Assembly: GCA_031265345.1 (NCBI GenBank)
Contig: JAISCU010000141.1
Location: 1 to 20,620, forward strand
Source of the DNA: Bifidobacteriaceae bacterium
GTDB lineage: Bacteria > Actinomycetota > Actinomycetes > Actinomycetales > WQXJ01
Reading direction: 5' to 3'
DNA length: 20,620 bases
Shown here one piece after another: positions 7,901 through 16,300 of this stretch. The position numbers and the translations under genes are program-made. Every line of letters begins with the position of its first letter. Within the stretch, counting starts at the first letter, position 1. The notes beneath the pieces were generated by a model that had not been told where the DNA came from, did not search any database, and was given only the letters and a program-made list of their open reading frames with translations.

Positions 7901-9950
7901 ACGCGGCCTGGTCCAGCACGATCCCCTCGCCGCCCTCGCAGGCGAACAGGGTCTCAGCCGAGACATCGCGGTTGTCGGCGCCTCCGCGGGCGCGGACATC
8001 GAGGGTGAGCACGTCGCCAGCGTCGACGGCGATGGCCGAATCGAGCCTGGTGGCGGCGGCGGTCTGGCGCGGACTGGTCCCCCGGGGCACCACTTCCTGG
8101 CCGTTGATCTTGAGGCCGCCCGCCTCGATCCGCAGCGGCGCGCCGTCGCCGGGCTCGGTGGCGGGAGTAGCCACCGCCCCCGCTACCGAGGCCGCCCCCG
8201 CCACCGAGGCCAGCGCGGAGCCCGGCGGCGGCGCTTCCACGCCGGACAACAGGTAGGGCGCTTGGCGCGAGGCTCTCGCGCCGAGGTCCTCGACCGCCCG
8301 GCCGTACATGTTCTTGGCGCTGACCCCGGCGCCGAAGGAGTCCAGCGTGCGGCTCGAATCCCAGGTGACGGCCCGGCCGTCGGCGAAGTAGACGGTGCTC
8401 CCGCAGACGGTCGCGTCGGAGCAGACGGCGCTGTTGGTGTGCGTGGCGACAACGTCACGACCGGCGACGTGGCGAGCCATGGCCGCGGCGGCCGCCACCG
8501 CTGGACGCGGCGACAGCACCTGTGAACGGCCATCGCGGTAGGTGTCCGACAGTTGGTTGCGGGTCAGACCCCAAACCGACGCGCAGACATCGGTGTTGCG
8601 GGCCTCGGCCGGGCAGCCCTCGAGCAGAGTCTGCCAATAGAAGGCGAACACCCGCTCGGTGCCTTCACCGAACCCGGCCGCATAGGCTTGGACCACATGG
8701 GCGGCCTGCAGACGTTCCTTCTCCGCTGACACCGGCTCGGCGCCGGACCCGGCCACGTTGAAACCGATCTCGGTCCACCAGCGGCCCTTGCCTTCGAGGC
8801 CCTGGCTCGCCTCCAGCGCCCGCTTCGAGGCGGTCACCCAGGTGAGCAGGCCATCCGTCTGGGAGAGCGTCGGGTACCAATGCTCGTTGCCCGCGTCATA
8901 GGAGGCGCCGACGTTGTTGGCCAAAGCCTCCTGTTCGAACAACAGGCCCCAGCGCGGGTTGGCGGACAGGGAGTCCGCCGTGTACGAGGTCTCCAGGACC
9001 CGGATCGAGGGGTCGACCGATTTGACCCCGGCCGTGAAAGCCTTCAGCGCGCTGGCGTACTGGAACGGGTAGCCCTTGAAATTGAGGACCAGTTCGTTGC
9101 CGAACTCGACGTTGCGGGCGTGCTTCCCCAACGTCCGCGCGTACTTCTGGCCGGTGGCGAAGGCCCCGTCGAGGTCGTAGGGCTCGGCGGTGCTCGGCCG
9201 GTCTATGCCCACGTCCGCGACGGTGACCACGTCCAGGCCGCCCACCTCGCTCATGACTTGGGCCACCTCCGCCTCGCAGAGCCGGCTGGAAGCTCCCGGA
9301 CAGACCTCGTCCAAGTCCCGCAGTTGGTAACGGTCGCGCACCGATCCGAACCCGATCAGCTTCAACCGTTCGGCTTGTTCCTGGGCTTCGGCCAGCGTGG
9401 GTCGGGCCGAGGGCACGCCCGTCCAGCTCGGCTGCGCGTCCAGCCCCATCTTCGGGTCCTGCCCCACCAGTCCGTCGACCACCACCACCGAGCCGGTCCA
9501 GGCATCGGCGCCGGGGAAGGTCGCGTCGATGTCGTAGTAGCCGGGCTCCAGTTCGCCAGACTGGATTGTTGCCGTGAGCCCGCCGTTCTGGCCGCGCACC
9601 GCTGTCCAATTCTGGACGATGCCGTCGTCGCGGGTCGCCGCCAGCGTCAGGTCTCCCGTCGCGTCGGCCGGGGCGACCGTGAAACTCCAGGCCAGGACTT
9701 CGTCGGTGGTGGCCGCGAAGGGCGCCGCGCCCGCCACCGTCTCGCTCAGAACCACGCTTGGTGGGACCTCGCCGTCCGCCGATGCCCTCTGGTTTACCGT
9801 CACTAGCCCCGCGGCCGCCGCCAGCAGAGCCAAGCCCGCGGCGCCAGCAACGATCCCCCGGGGCACGGTTCCTCGACTAGTCGGGGGACGGTTCCTCAGT
9901 TTAGCGGTGTCAACCGTCGATCCATACGACATTAGTTTGCCTTTCGCCAC
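4935..9950 (-). CDS. Wall-anchored multi-domain glycosidase-like protein, paralogue of the adjacent giant protein
   Basis: 1671 residues from GTG at 9950. An ATG at 9932, with AAAGG 7 nt upstream, is an equally good start; GAGGG precedes the GTG. The signal peptide has its hydrophobic core at about 32-51 and ends ASA (58). A β-rich domain (61-163) leads into a clan-A-type TIM barrel (about 168-575) with putative acid/base Glu286 (VEFGNE), nucleophile Glu394 (WWTEIG) and a NEHWYP motif. Next come a KINGQE module (603-743), the shared cysteine-pair module (744-955), an ANYGL module (980-1107) and Big_1-like Ig domains (about 1115-1240, 1281-1384, 1385-1491). A Pro/Ser/Thr linker leads to LRYTG (1556-1560), a membrane segment (1563-1585) and an 86-residue basic tail. 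Its substrate is unknown. It likely acts outside the cell, held by sortase, and is co-transcribed with the gene just upstream. Segments match that protein closely, for example GYPFQYASALKAF. Confidence 0.92.
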   Translation of the reverse strand: MAKGKLMSYGSTVDTAKLRNRPPTSRGTVPRGIVAGAAGLALLAAAAGLVTVNQRASADGEVPPSVVLSETVAGAAPFAATTDEVLAWSFTVAPADATGDLTLAATRDDGIVQNWTAVRGQNGGLTATIQSGELEPGYYDIDATFPGADAWTGSVVVVDGLVGQDPKMGLDAQPSWTGVPSARPTLAEAQEQAERLKLIGFGSVRDRYQLRDLDEVCPGASSRLCEAEVAQVMSEVGGLDVVTVADVGIDRPSTAEPYDLDGAFATGQKYARTLGKHARNVEFGNELVLNFKGYPFQYASALKAFTAGVKSVDPSIRVLETSYTADSLSANPRWGLLFEQEALANNVGASYDAGNEHWYPTLSQTDGLLTWVTASKRALEASQGLEGKGRWWTEIGFNVAGSGAEPVSAEKERLQAAHVVQAYAAGFGEGTERVFAFYWQTLLEGCPAEARNTDVCASVWGLTRNQLSDTYRDGRSQVLSPRPAVAAAAAMARHVAGRDVVATHTNSAVCSDATVCGSTVYFADGRAVTWDSSRTLDSFGAGVSAKNMYGRAVEDLGARASRQAPYLLSGVEAPPPGSALASVAGAASVAGAVATPATEPGDGAPLRIEAGGLKINGQEVVPRGTSPRQTAAATRLDSAIAVDAGDVLTLDVRARGGADNRDVSAETLFACEGGEGIVLDQAASGLVAGGYRCQFTVTSAAVHRETGSGDVYRWLVPSHITATGRWSGHEDVVRAALTRPYPGGLEITGQAYVGQTVTAVSQASGTAQYVWSYLNQDDPPIQAGPANTYVVRLADLAGEGSRPIKVEAQDAAGRVLASAWFRPTYFRVQGWAEAASITAEPGQLRVTAAWVFDWADPTEPGHLVATVGAPCEAATAEQRYGFDVPYTANAVRTGVDGVYPQVSGGTYWFMDYSIDGIRQTGSQDVYLYTVPFDWSGGCEDAHRPNGIALPLVRDFGAPVEPPEVPPAVPPEVPQMASEHESSARITARPGQHANYGLSGSDPADWGSQRITVALRDAEGGPVPGAASKLSASPGAGDPGGALGLSDEGAFVCATDLDDAVCASGVYVVDVYSPVPVTRQVKVVYADSDVAFELANADVRGSRVFPALFTTGPVDVARTAGSFASSAGAEVVADGQATHSASVIVQDAYGHPVDEAVVEFRLAGLASGGGASAVFANGSSGADVSTSVLGAASVEFTDTVGETVRLSATLRGGTDGDPDGGTGDGAVGWPLGEAVFTFVAEPAEPGEPDETAAPSETAAPSEPGEGTPADEASPPGPSAPSLDVSRSWYAVSIGPVLADGTDSGTVTARLVDTEGDPWAGAVTLVGSGAPGSGVSVGAFVAVGGGVWTAGFAGTQVGGWAVTVTADGTPVPLADGGNTTARLVAGPVSFDPGRTRLAVPVASGVAGEELAVLVRVVDSQGRPMPGVEVVFGVPAGLVVGLSEGGATVSVLSGADGVASLAVTAAAAGVYGVTAAIGGVAVLEGSPALMEFAEPMQEPGDPTGQSDPTAAPGQPSSGMPEPGPSATGVLAGGAGPAASSTALSPGATPSSTPGGLGGLRYTGADGVAGLVAAVIGLLAAGALLILAARRRHRPSPSSSCSGERSKRKAASTYESWRAPASVGWTARLARLARLGGTGGTRRAGAGRSRQRSTDAGRASPRPRDSRPTRTVRFP
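4938..5195 (-). other. 86-residue basic tail after the sorting signal
   Basis: Residues 1586-1671 are rich in Arg, Ser and Ala (for example GERSKRKAASTYESW and TARLARLARLGG). Sortase substrates usually end within roughly a dozen residues of the arginine cluster, so this tail is exceptional. None of the three minus-strand frames has a stop just after RRRHR, so a single simple indel does not restore a short tail. Confidence 0.55.
5196..5285 (-). other. Sortase-type sorting signal LRYTG plus membrane helix
   Basis: LRYTG (5271-5285) is followed by a 23-residue hydrophobic stretch and RRRHR, the standard order of a cell-wall sorting signal. Proline at the second position is replaced by arginine. 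This substitution is uncommon, so recognition by a housekeeping sortase is less certain than for LPRTG of the neighbour. Confidence 0.65.
6171..6206. repeat. Two exact tandem 18-bp units
   Basis: ACTCGGCGCCGCAGTCTC occurs twice head to tail inside surface gene B. It encodes the acidic/Ser-Pro linker SETAAPSETAAPSE between two Ig-like domains. In-frame copy-number change would only lengthen or shorten the linker. Confidence 0.85.
7032..7070. repeat. 15-bp repeat pair in a Pro/Glu/Val linker
   Basis: CGGCACTTCAGGCGG occurs at 7032-7046 and 7056-7070, encoding the PPEVPP repeats of the linker after the cysteine-pair module of surface protein B. Confidence 0.75.
7086..7721 (-). repeat. Shared cysteine-pair module, copy in surface protein B
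   Basis: Residues 744-955: EITGQAYVGQTVTAVSQ, SAWFRPTYFRVQGW, AAWVFDWADPTEPG, VGAPC (Cys871) and YLYTVPFDWSGGC (Cys938). The cysteine spacing of 67 matches the other copies (64-66). It lies directly after the KINGQE module, as in copy A2. Confidence 0.8.
8226..9449 (-). other. Clan GH-A-type barrel of surface protein B
   Basis: Residues 168-575. The NE pair at 285-286 closes a β-strand (NVEFGNE) and the second glutamate is in WWTEIG (394), 108 residues later, the usual order for retaining clan-A enzymes. The C-terminal part (SPRPAVAAAAA, then MYGRAVEDLG and APYLLSG) looks like the small β-domain that follows barrels of GH39- or GH79-like proteins. I cannot assign the family number. Confidence 0.65.
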
Positions 9951-9983
9951 GTCTGTCCCTCGACTAGCCCCGGAACCGTCCCC
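9862..9983. repeat. REP-like inverted and direct repeats across the A-B gene junction
   Basis: GGGGACGGTTCC at 9884-9895 is the exact reverse complement of GGAACCGTCCCC at 9972-9983. ACGGTTCCTC occurs at 9865-9874 and 9888-9897, separated by the perfect palindrome CGACTAGTCG (9874-9883). CCTCGACTAG is repeated at 9871-9880 and 9958-9967. The elements cover the last codons and stop of the giant gene, and codons of the signal-peptide n-region of the next gene (LRNRPPTSRGT). The transcript could fold the intervening stop, ribosome sites and start codon into a loop. Confidence 0.7.
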
Positions 9984-10317
9984 GGTTTAGGCGGCGGCGC
10001 CTGGCGGAGAACACCAGCCCGCAGGCGCCCACCAGGATCATGCCCAGCGCCAACGCCACCAGCGGTCCCGTCAAGCTCGGCCCCGTCCGGGGCAGGTCCT
10101 CGCCGTTCCCGCCGCTGGCCGTCGGGTTCGCGGTCGCGCCGGTTGAACCAGTGGACGATGCCGTCGGCGCAGGTCCGCCCGGAGCCCCTTGGGTCTGGCT
10201 CTGGGTCGGGTCGGGCGTCGTCGGCTCGCTCGCAGTTGGCGACCCGGTCGGCGCAGGGGACGACGGGTCAGCCGACGGCGCGGTTGCCGACTCGGTCGGC
10301 GTGGGCGTCGGCCCGGA
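9964..10317 (-). other. Thr/Pro/Ser linker and LPRTG sorting signal
   Basis: Residues 3435-3551: a linker rich in Thr, Pro and Ser, LPRTG at 10081-10095, a hydrophobic helix and the tail RRRRLNRGRFRG. It is a complete canonical cell-wall sorting signal. The last codons are part of the REP-like repeat at the gene junction. Confidence 0.9.
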
Positions 10318-13300
10318 CCCCCTCACCTCGAAGGCAGCCGACCAAGCGCCGGACAATCCGCCAGTCAGCGTCACCTGGTGCTCGCCCGCCTCGGTCGAGT
10401 CCGGGATGACCCAGCTGAGCCGCAACGAGCCCTCGGCGCCCACCGTGACCTGGCCCACCAGCACCGGATCGGACCACATCACCGCGGTCACCGTCTCGCC
10501 GGGCTGGAAGTCCACACCCGTGACCGTCAGCGTGTCCCCGGGGCTCACCGACGCCCTGTCCACCGTCACCTGCGGCACGCCGATCCGCCACGCGATCTCG
10601 GCGGCGTTGCCGGCCGGGTCCGTCACCACCACGGTCACCACCGCGCCGACCTCGGCTGGGGGCGCCAGGGCGCAGGCCCACGACAGATCCTCCGCGATCA
10701 CCGCCGAGCACAACTCTCTCGCATCGGCCGCCGCGACGGTGACCCGGTCGCCGGGCTGCTCGCCAGTGCCGACCAGCTCGCGGCCGTCCGAAGGCCTGAC
10801 CACGACCGGCGCGGGCGCGACCGCGTCGACCACCACCACCACGCCGGGCGACGCGTTCCCGGCCAGGTCCTCGAGCCACACGGTCACCGACGTGCCGTGG
10901 TCCAAGCCGGGCAGCGGGCAGCCGAACGAGCCGTCCACCGCCACCTGGCAGCGGCCCAACTCGTCGCCCGTGGCGGTGGCCGCCGCGACCACGGCCAGAG
11001 CCGACCCGGCCGCGCTGTCCAAATCGTCCTCATGCACCGCGCCCGTCACCTGGCGGCCATTCGAAGCGTCCACGGCCGGGGCGCGCGGCGCCTGATCAGG
11101 CTCGTCCGGCACAGCCGTGAACTCCGCCAGCGCCGGGGAGCCCTCGACCACCGGAACGCCGCCCACCATGGCCGTGACCGGGTAGACCCCCGGAATCGAG
11201 GCGGTCACAGACACCGAGGCCACGCCATCGGGCCCGGACCAGGCCGACACGGTGGCCGGGCCGCCAGTCGAACCGACCGCCAGGCCGGACGGCAGGGCGA
11301 ACACGACCTCCACGCCGGGCACCGGGCGCCCCAAAGAATCGGCCACGACGACGGATGCCGTCAGGCCAGTGGGTTCGTCCACCCGCGCCGAGCCGACGGG
11401 GGCGACCAGGCGCGTCAGGCCGGGGCCGAACGCCGGTGGCCCAACCACCAGGCGCGCGGTGCCGTTGCCCCCCTGGGCCACCGCCAAAGCCACGCCGTCG
11501 GCTGTCACCGAGACGGCCCAGTCGCCGACTTCCGTCCCCCGGAACGGCGCCATGTGAATACCGGCGCCAAGATGGCTGAACGGGCCGACCCACAAGCCGC
11601 TCGGGGCCGCGCCGGAGCCCGCCAGGGCCGCGTCTCCGGCCCAGGGATGGCCGTCCGAGCCGACCAGGGCCACCGTCACCAGGCCGGACGCCTCACCGTC
11701 CGCCACCACTTCCCCGGCCGAGACCGTGAAAGAGGACCTGGCCGGGTCGAGCACCGGCGGGACGGCCGGGACCTCGGTGAACTCCACCGCCGCAGGCGAG
11801 CCCTCGACCACCGCCACGCCGCCCACCGAGGCCGTGACCCAATAGACTCCAGCCGCCAGCGACGTCACGGTCAACCGGGCCGCACCGGACGGGTCGGACG
11901 TGACGCCCACCGAGGCTTCGCCGCCGGTGGCGCCCGCGGTCAGACCGGACGGCAGGTTGAACAGCACTGACACTCCGGGCATGGGCCGTCCGCTGGTGTC
12001 CACCACTTCGGCGGCGAGCGTCAGCGAGGCGGACCCGTCGGCGAACGCAGTGCCCTCAGGGGCGACCAGCTGGGTCTGGCCGGCGGCGAACCCGACCGGT
12101 CCCAGCACCAGACGCGCGGTCGCGTTGCCGCCGTCGGCTACACCCAAAGCAGCGCCATCGGCGGTCACCGCCACAGGCCAGTCGCCCACCTCCGTCCCCG
12201 TGAACCGCGCCAGGTGGATCCCAGCGCCGATGTGGACGAACGAGCCGACAGACAGCTCGCTCAAGGCGCCGCCCGAACCGACCAGTGCCACCGGGCCGGT
12301 CCAGGGGGCGCCGTCGGTGCCGACCAGGGCCACCGTGACCGCCCCGGTGGCGGACCCGTCCGCGAACACCGGGTCGCCGGAGACGGTGAAGCCCGAAGCG
12401 GCAACGTCCAGCGCCGTGCCCGCAGCCTGCGAGACCTCGATCTCGCGGACGATCCCGCCCGCCGTGACCGTGAGGACCCCCTGGCGGGCCTGGCCGGTCG
12501 GGTTGGGCGCGGCGACCACGGCGAACTCGCCGTCATAACTCCCGGAGGCGACCCCCAGGGTGAGCCAGGACGCCGACGATTCGACCGTCCAGGTCCGCAG
12601 GTCCGTCTCGACGCCCACCACCATGGCGCCCGCGCCGGACGGAGCCTCCCACCGGTCGGTCGAGGTCTCGAGCCTCCCGAAGACTCGGCTGATCGCCTCC
12701 AGATACGCCTTGCCCTCTTGGACGGTCGGCTCGACCATCCCGCCCTCCATGAACTCGTTCCAGGCGTAGATCCTGCCCAGCCCCAGCGTCTCGCCGGGAT
12801 GGGCGGCCATGAATTGGCGGGCCTCGCCCAGGTGGGCCTCGAATTGAGCGGGCGTGGAGCGCGAACCGTTGTGGGCGGCATCGGCATAGATGCCGGGCGA
12901 ACCGTTCGCGGTCAGCGGTGTGGCGTCCCAACCGGACGTGATCGGGACGATCCGCTTCTGGGTGGCGTCCGCCGGATCGGCGTTGTCCAGGAAAGGCGCG
13001 TCGATCCCGGCGCTCCACTGCTGGGCGTAGAAACCGGCCAACTCGGCGAAGGTGTGGGAATAGACCTCTTGTTCGCCCGCAGCGGTGGGCGCCGAATGAT
13101 AGTTGTACGGCGAGTCACCGTCGAACCTGGCCAGCGCGGACACCATGTTCCAGTGCGCGGTCGTGTTGGTGGTGAAGCCGGAGCTCAGGAACATCCCCGC
13201 CAGGCCGCGAGCGACGGCCGCTTGGTCGGCGATGGCGTTCAGGTCCTGCAGGACCAGGAAGTACTTGGGCCGGGCGTCCGGGCTGGCCGAGTAGGTCACG

Positions 13301-16300
13301 CCGTCGCGGACGTACTCCGCCTCCGGATACAGCACCTCTGCCTGGCCCGAAGCCCAGTCGAGCAGCCCGTCCGCGCTGCCGTGGAGCGACACGACCGGCT
13401 GGCCGTCGATCCTCAGGTATTCCGGCCGGGTCAGGTACCGGTCCAGCCAGCCGTCGACGATCCCGCGCCAATCCTCCAACGTCAGTTCCTCAATGGACTC
13501 GCCAAAGTCCCACAGCAGCGAGAACGCCAGTTCGGACTGCGACGGCGCGGCCAGGTAGGCGTCGATGGACGCCGCCGACTTCGATTCCCCGTCCGGGTTC
13601 CACAGCCACAGGTAGCTGGTGTAGTCGATCCCGTAATCGGCCATCCACGCCAATTGCTGTTCCGCCACGGTGGGGTCGAGTTGGTTGTACCAGCCCAGTT
13701 CGGGCTGGCGCTCGGGAGTGTGTTGCTTGACCATGGCCCAGGGGTCCGCCTGCATGTACGGTCCCCAACTGGCGTCGAAGAAGCCGGGCTCCCAGAGGCC
13801 CGCGACCGACACCCCGACCCGGGGATCGGCGGAGTCCTGCGAACGGCGGTCGGCTTTGGCCGCGCCGCGCGACGGTGGGGCCTCAGCGGTGAACACTGCC
13901 ACGGCCGGGGACCCGTCCACCACGGCGACGCCGTCGATGGTGGCCCTCACCTCATAGGAACCAGCCGCCTGGGACGTCATCATCAAACGCGCCGCGCCCA
14001 AGCCGTCAGTCAGGGCCGAGATCACGGTGGGCCCACCAGTCGCGCCCACCGACACACCCTCGGGGACCTGGAACAGCACTTCGACGCCCGTGAGAGCCGC
14101 GCCAGCCGCGTCCACCACCTGGGTCACCACGGTCAACCGCGCCGAACCGTCAGCCGGAGCGGACCAGCCCGGGGACACCAACCTCGCCGACCACGGCGGA
14201 TCGCCCAGGTACAGCCCTTTGGCCTTGCCGCCGCCGTCGAATTCGACCGCCTGGCCGCAGGTCCCGTCCCAATCGGACGGCACGGCGTACAGATAGACGG
14301 GCTGCTCACCGCGCTGGGCGACGGCGATGTCCACGCCGGTGAACCAATAGGTGCCGCCCACCACGCCGGGGTACCACTCGCCCGCCACGGGCCAGGCCCG
14401 GTTCGCCAGGTACGGCGAATCGAACCCGTAGCGTTGGGCGGCGGACGCGTTCGCGCAGGTCGCCCCGACCGTCGCGACCATCCGCGAGGTCGCGCCCAGG
14501 TCCTGCCAATCGAACGCCCAGGCCTGGTTGATCCGCACCTGCCCCTCCGCCGGGGAGGTCAGGTCGTTGGCGGCGATCCAGCCTTTGAGCCGGACCTGGG
14601 TGGGCTGGAACCAAGCTTGCGCGAGGACTTGCCCGGCGGCATCGTACGCCATGACGGTGATGCGGCGACCCTCGGTGCCGTTGAAGTCCGCGGCGGTCAC
14701 CAGGTAGTTCGGACCCGCGTAGTCGCCGCCCGAGGAGAGCGCGGCGGACCCGGTCGAATCGAGGTCGTACCAGCGATAGGCGGCTATGCCCGTCAAGTCG
14801 GTCCGCACCGTCATGGTCTGGCCGATGTACGGCGTCCCGACCACCTCGAAATCGCCCTCGGCCCGGTGGGTCAGGCCGACCCGCACCACGTCCTGAAGTC
14901 CCTGCCAGGTCGCGGTCGCGGAGACGAACCCCGGCACGGTCCACGAGTAGACCCCGTCCCGGTACGCCTGCGCCCGCGCGGGCACGTCCCCCACAACCTC
15001 GAATTGGCAGCGGTAGACGCTCCCCACCATGCCCGATGCCGCTCGGTCGACCTCGATCCCCGGCCCGGCCTGGCAGGCGAACTCGGTGGCCGCCGCCACA
15101 TTCTGGTTCTGGGCGCCGGCGCGGGCCTGCACGTCGAGGGTCAGCACGTCGCCCACCTTGACGCCGATGGTCGAGTCGCGGTCGTCCTGGTTGGTGGCGG
15201 GGTTGGTGTAGGCCTTGCGCTGCAGCGGCTCCTCGCCGTTGATCTTCAGGCCGCCCGCGCCCAACCGGAACTCGGCGCCGGAGGAGACCGCGTCGGCTGG
15301 CTCGGCATCGGCGCCGGGCACAGTCACGGACACGGCTCCGTCCCCGGTCGAGGTGACGCCGGACACCAGGTACGGCGCGTAGTAGACGTCGGCGGTGCGG
15401 GCGGGCGCCAGGTCCGCGACCGGCCGGCCGTACATGTTCTTGGCCGTCGCGCCGGGACCGAAATCGGCCAGGGTCTTGCTGCCATCCCAGGTCACGGCGG
15501 TCTGGTCGGAGAAGTAGACGGTGGTCCCAACGATCCACGGGGCGCCCGCCACCTCCCGGCTGGTCTCGACCTTGACGACCTGCTTGTCTTGGACGTGCCG
15601 GATCAACGCGGCTGTCGCGGCCAGCGCCGGGCGCGGTGAGAGGGCCTGCGAACGGCCGTCCTGGTAGGTCTCCGAATAGGCGTTGCGGGTGAGGCCCCAC
15701 ACCGCCAGGCAGTCGGAGGTGCTGGTCACGCCGCTGTCGCACTGTTCCAGCAGGGTCTGCCAGTAGAAGGCGTAGACCCGTTCTGCCCCGCTGCCGAGCG
15801 CCGCCGCATAGGATTGCGCGACCAGCGCGGCCTGCTTGGCTTCCCAATAGTCCAGGTCGAAACCGGTGCTTTGGGGACGGAACGAATCGGCCAGCTCGGT
15901 CACCCAGATCGGTTTGTCGCCGATCCCGGCGTCTTGGTCGACCGCCCGCTTGGTGCCGACGTCGACCGATGGCACGGCGCCCGCCAGTTTGTCCACGTCG
16001 AACCAGCCGTTGTTGTGGTAGTACGGCGAGCGCGGGTACCAATGCTCGTTGCGCGCGTCGAACGACCCGGCGGTGTTGTTGGCCAGCGTCTCCTGCTCGT
16101 ACAAGGCCCCCCACCAGGAGCTCAACTGGTAGCCCTCCATGTTCATGGAGGTGTGGGATCCGGTGAGCACCCGCATCTCCGGATGCACGGACTTGACTCC
16201 CGCGCTGAAGGCCTTCAGCGCCGAGGCGTATTGGAACGGATAGCCGGAGAAGAACCCCGGCAGGATCGGCTCGTTCGCCACCTCGACAGTCGTGACCTGG

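Noticed and set aside
12214..15639. An 1141-codon open frame on the plus strand opposite the giant gene
   Set aside because: It is antisense to well-conserved GH99, BACON and Ig domains, is rich in Arg/Gly/His/Pro and shows no domain. Long antisense frames are expected in very GC-rich coding DNA.
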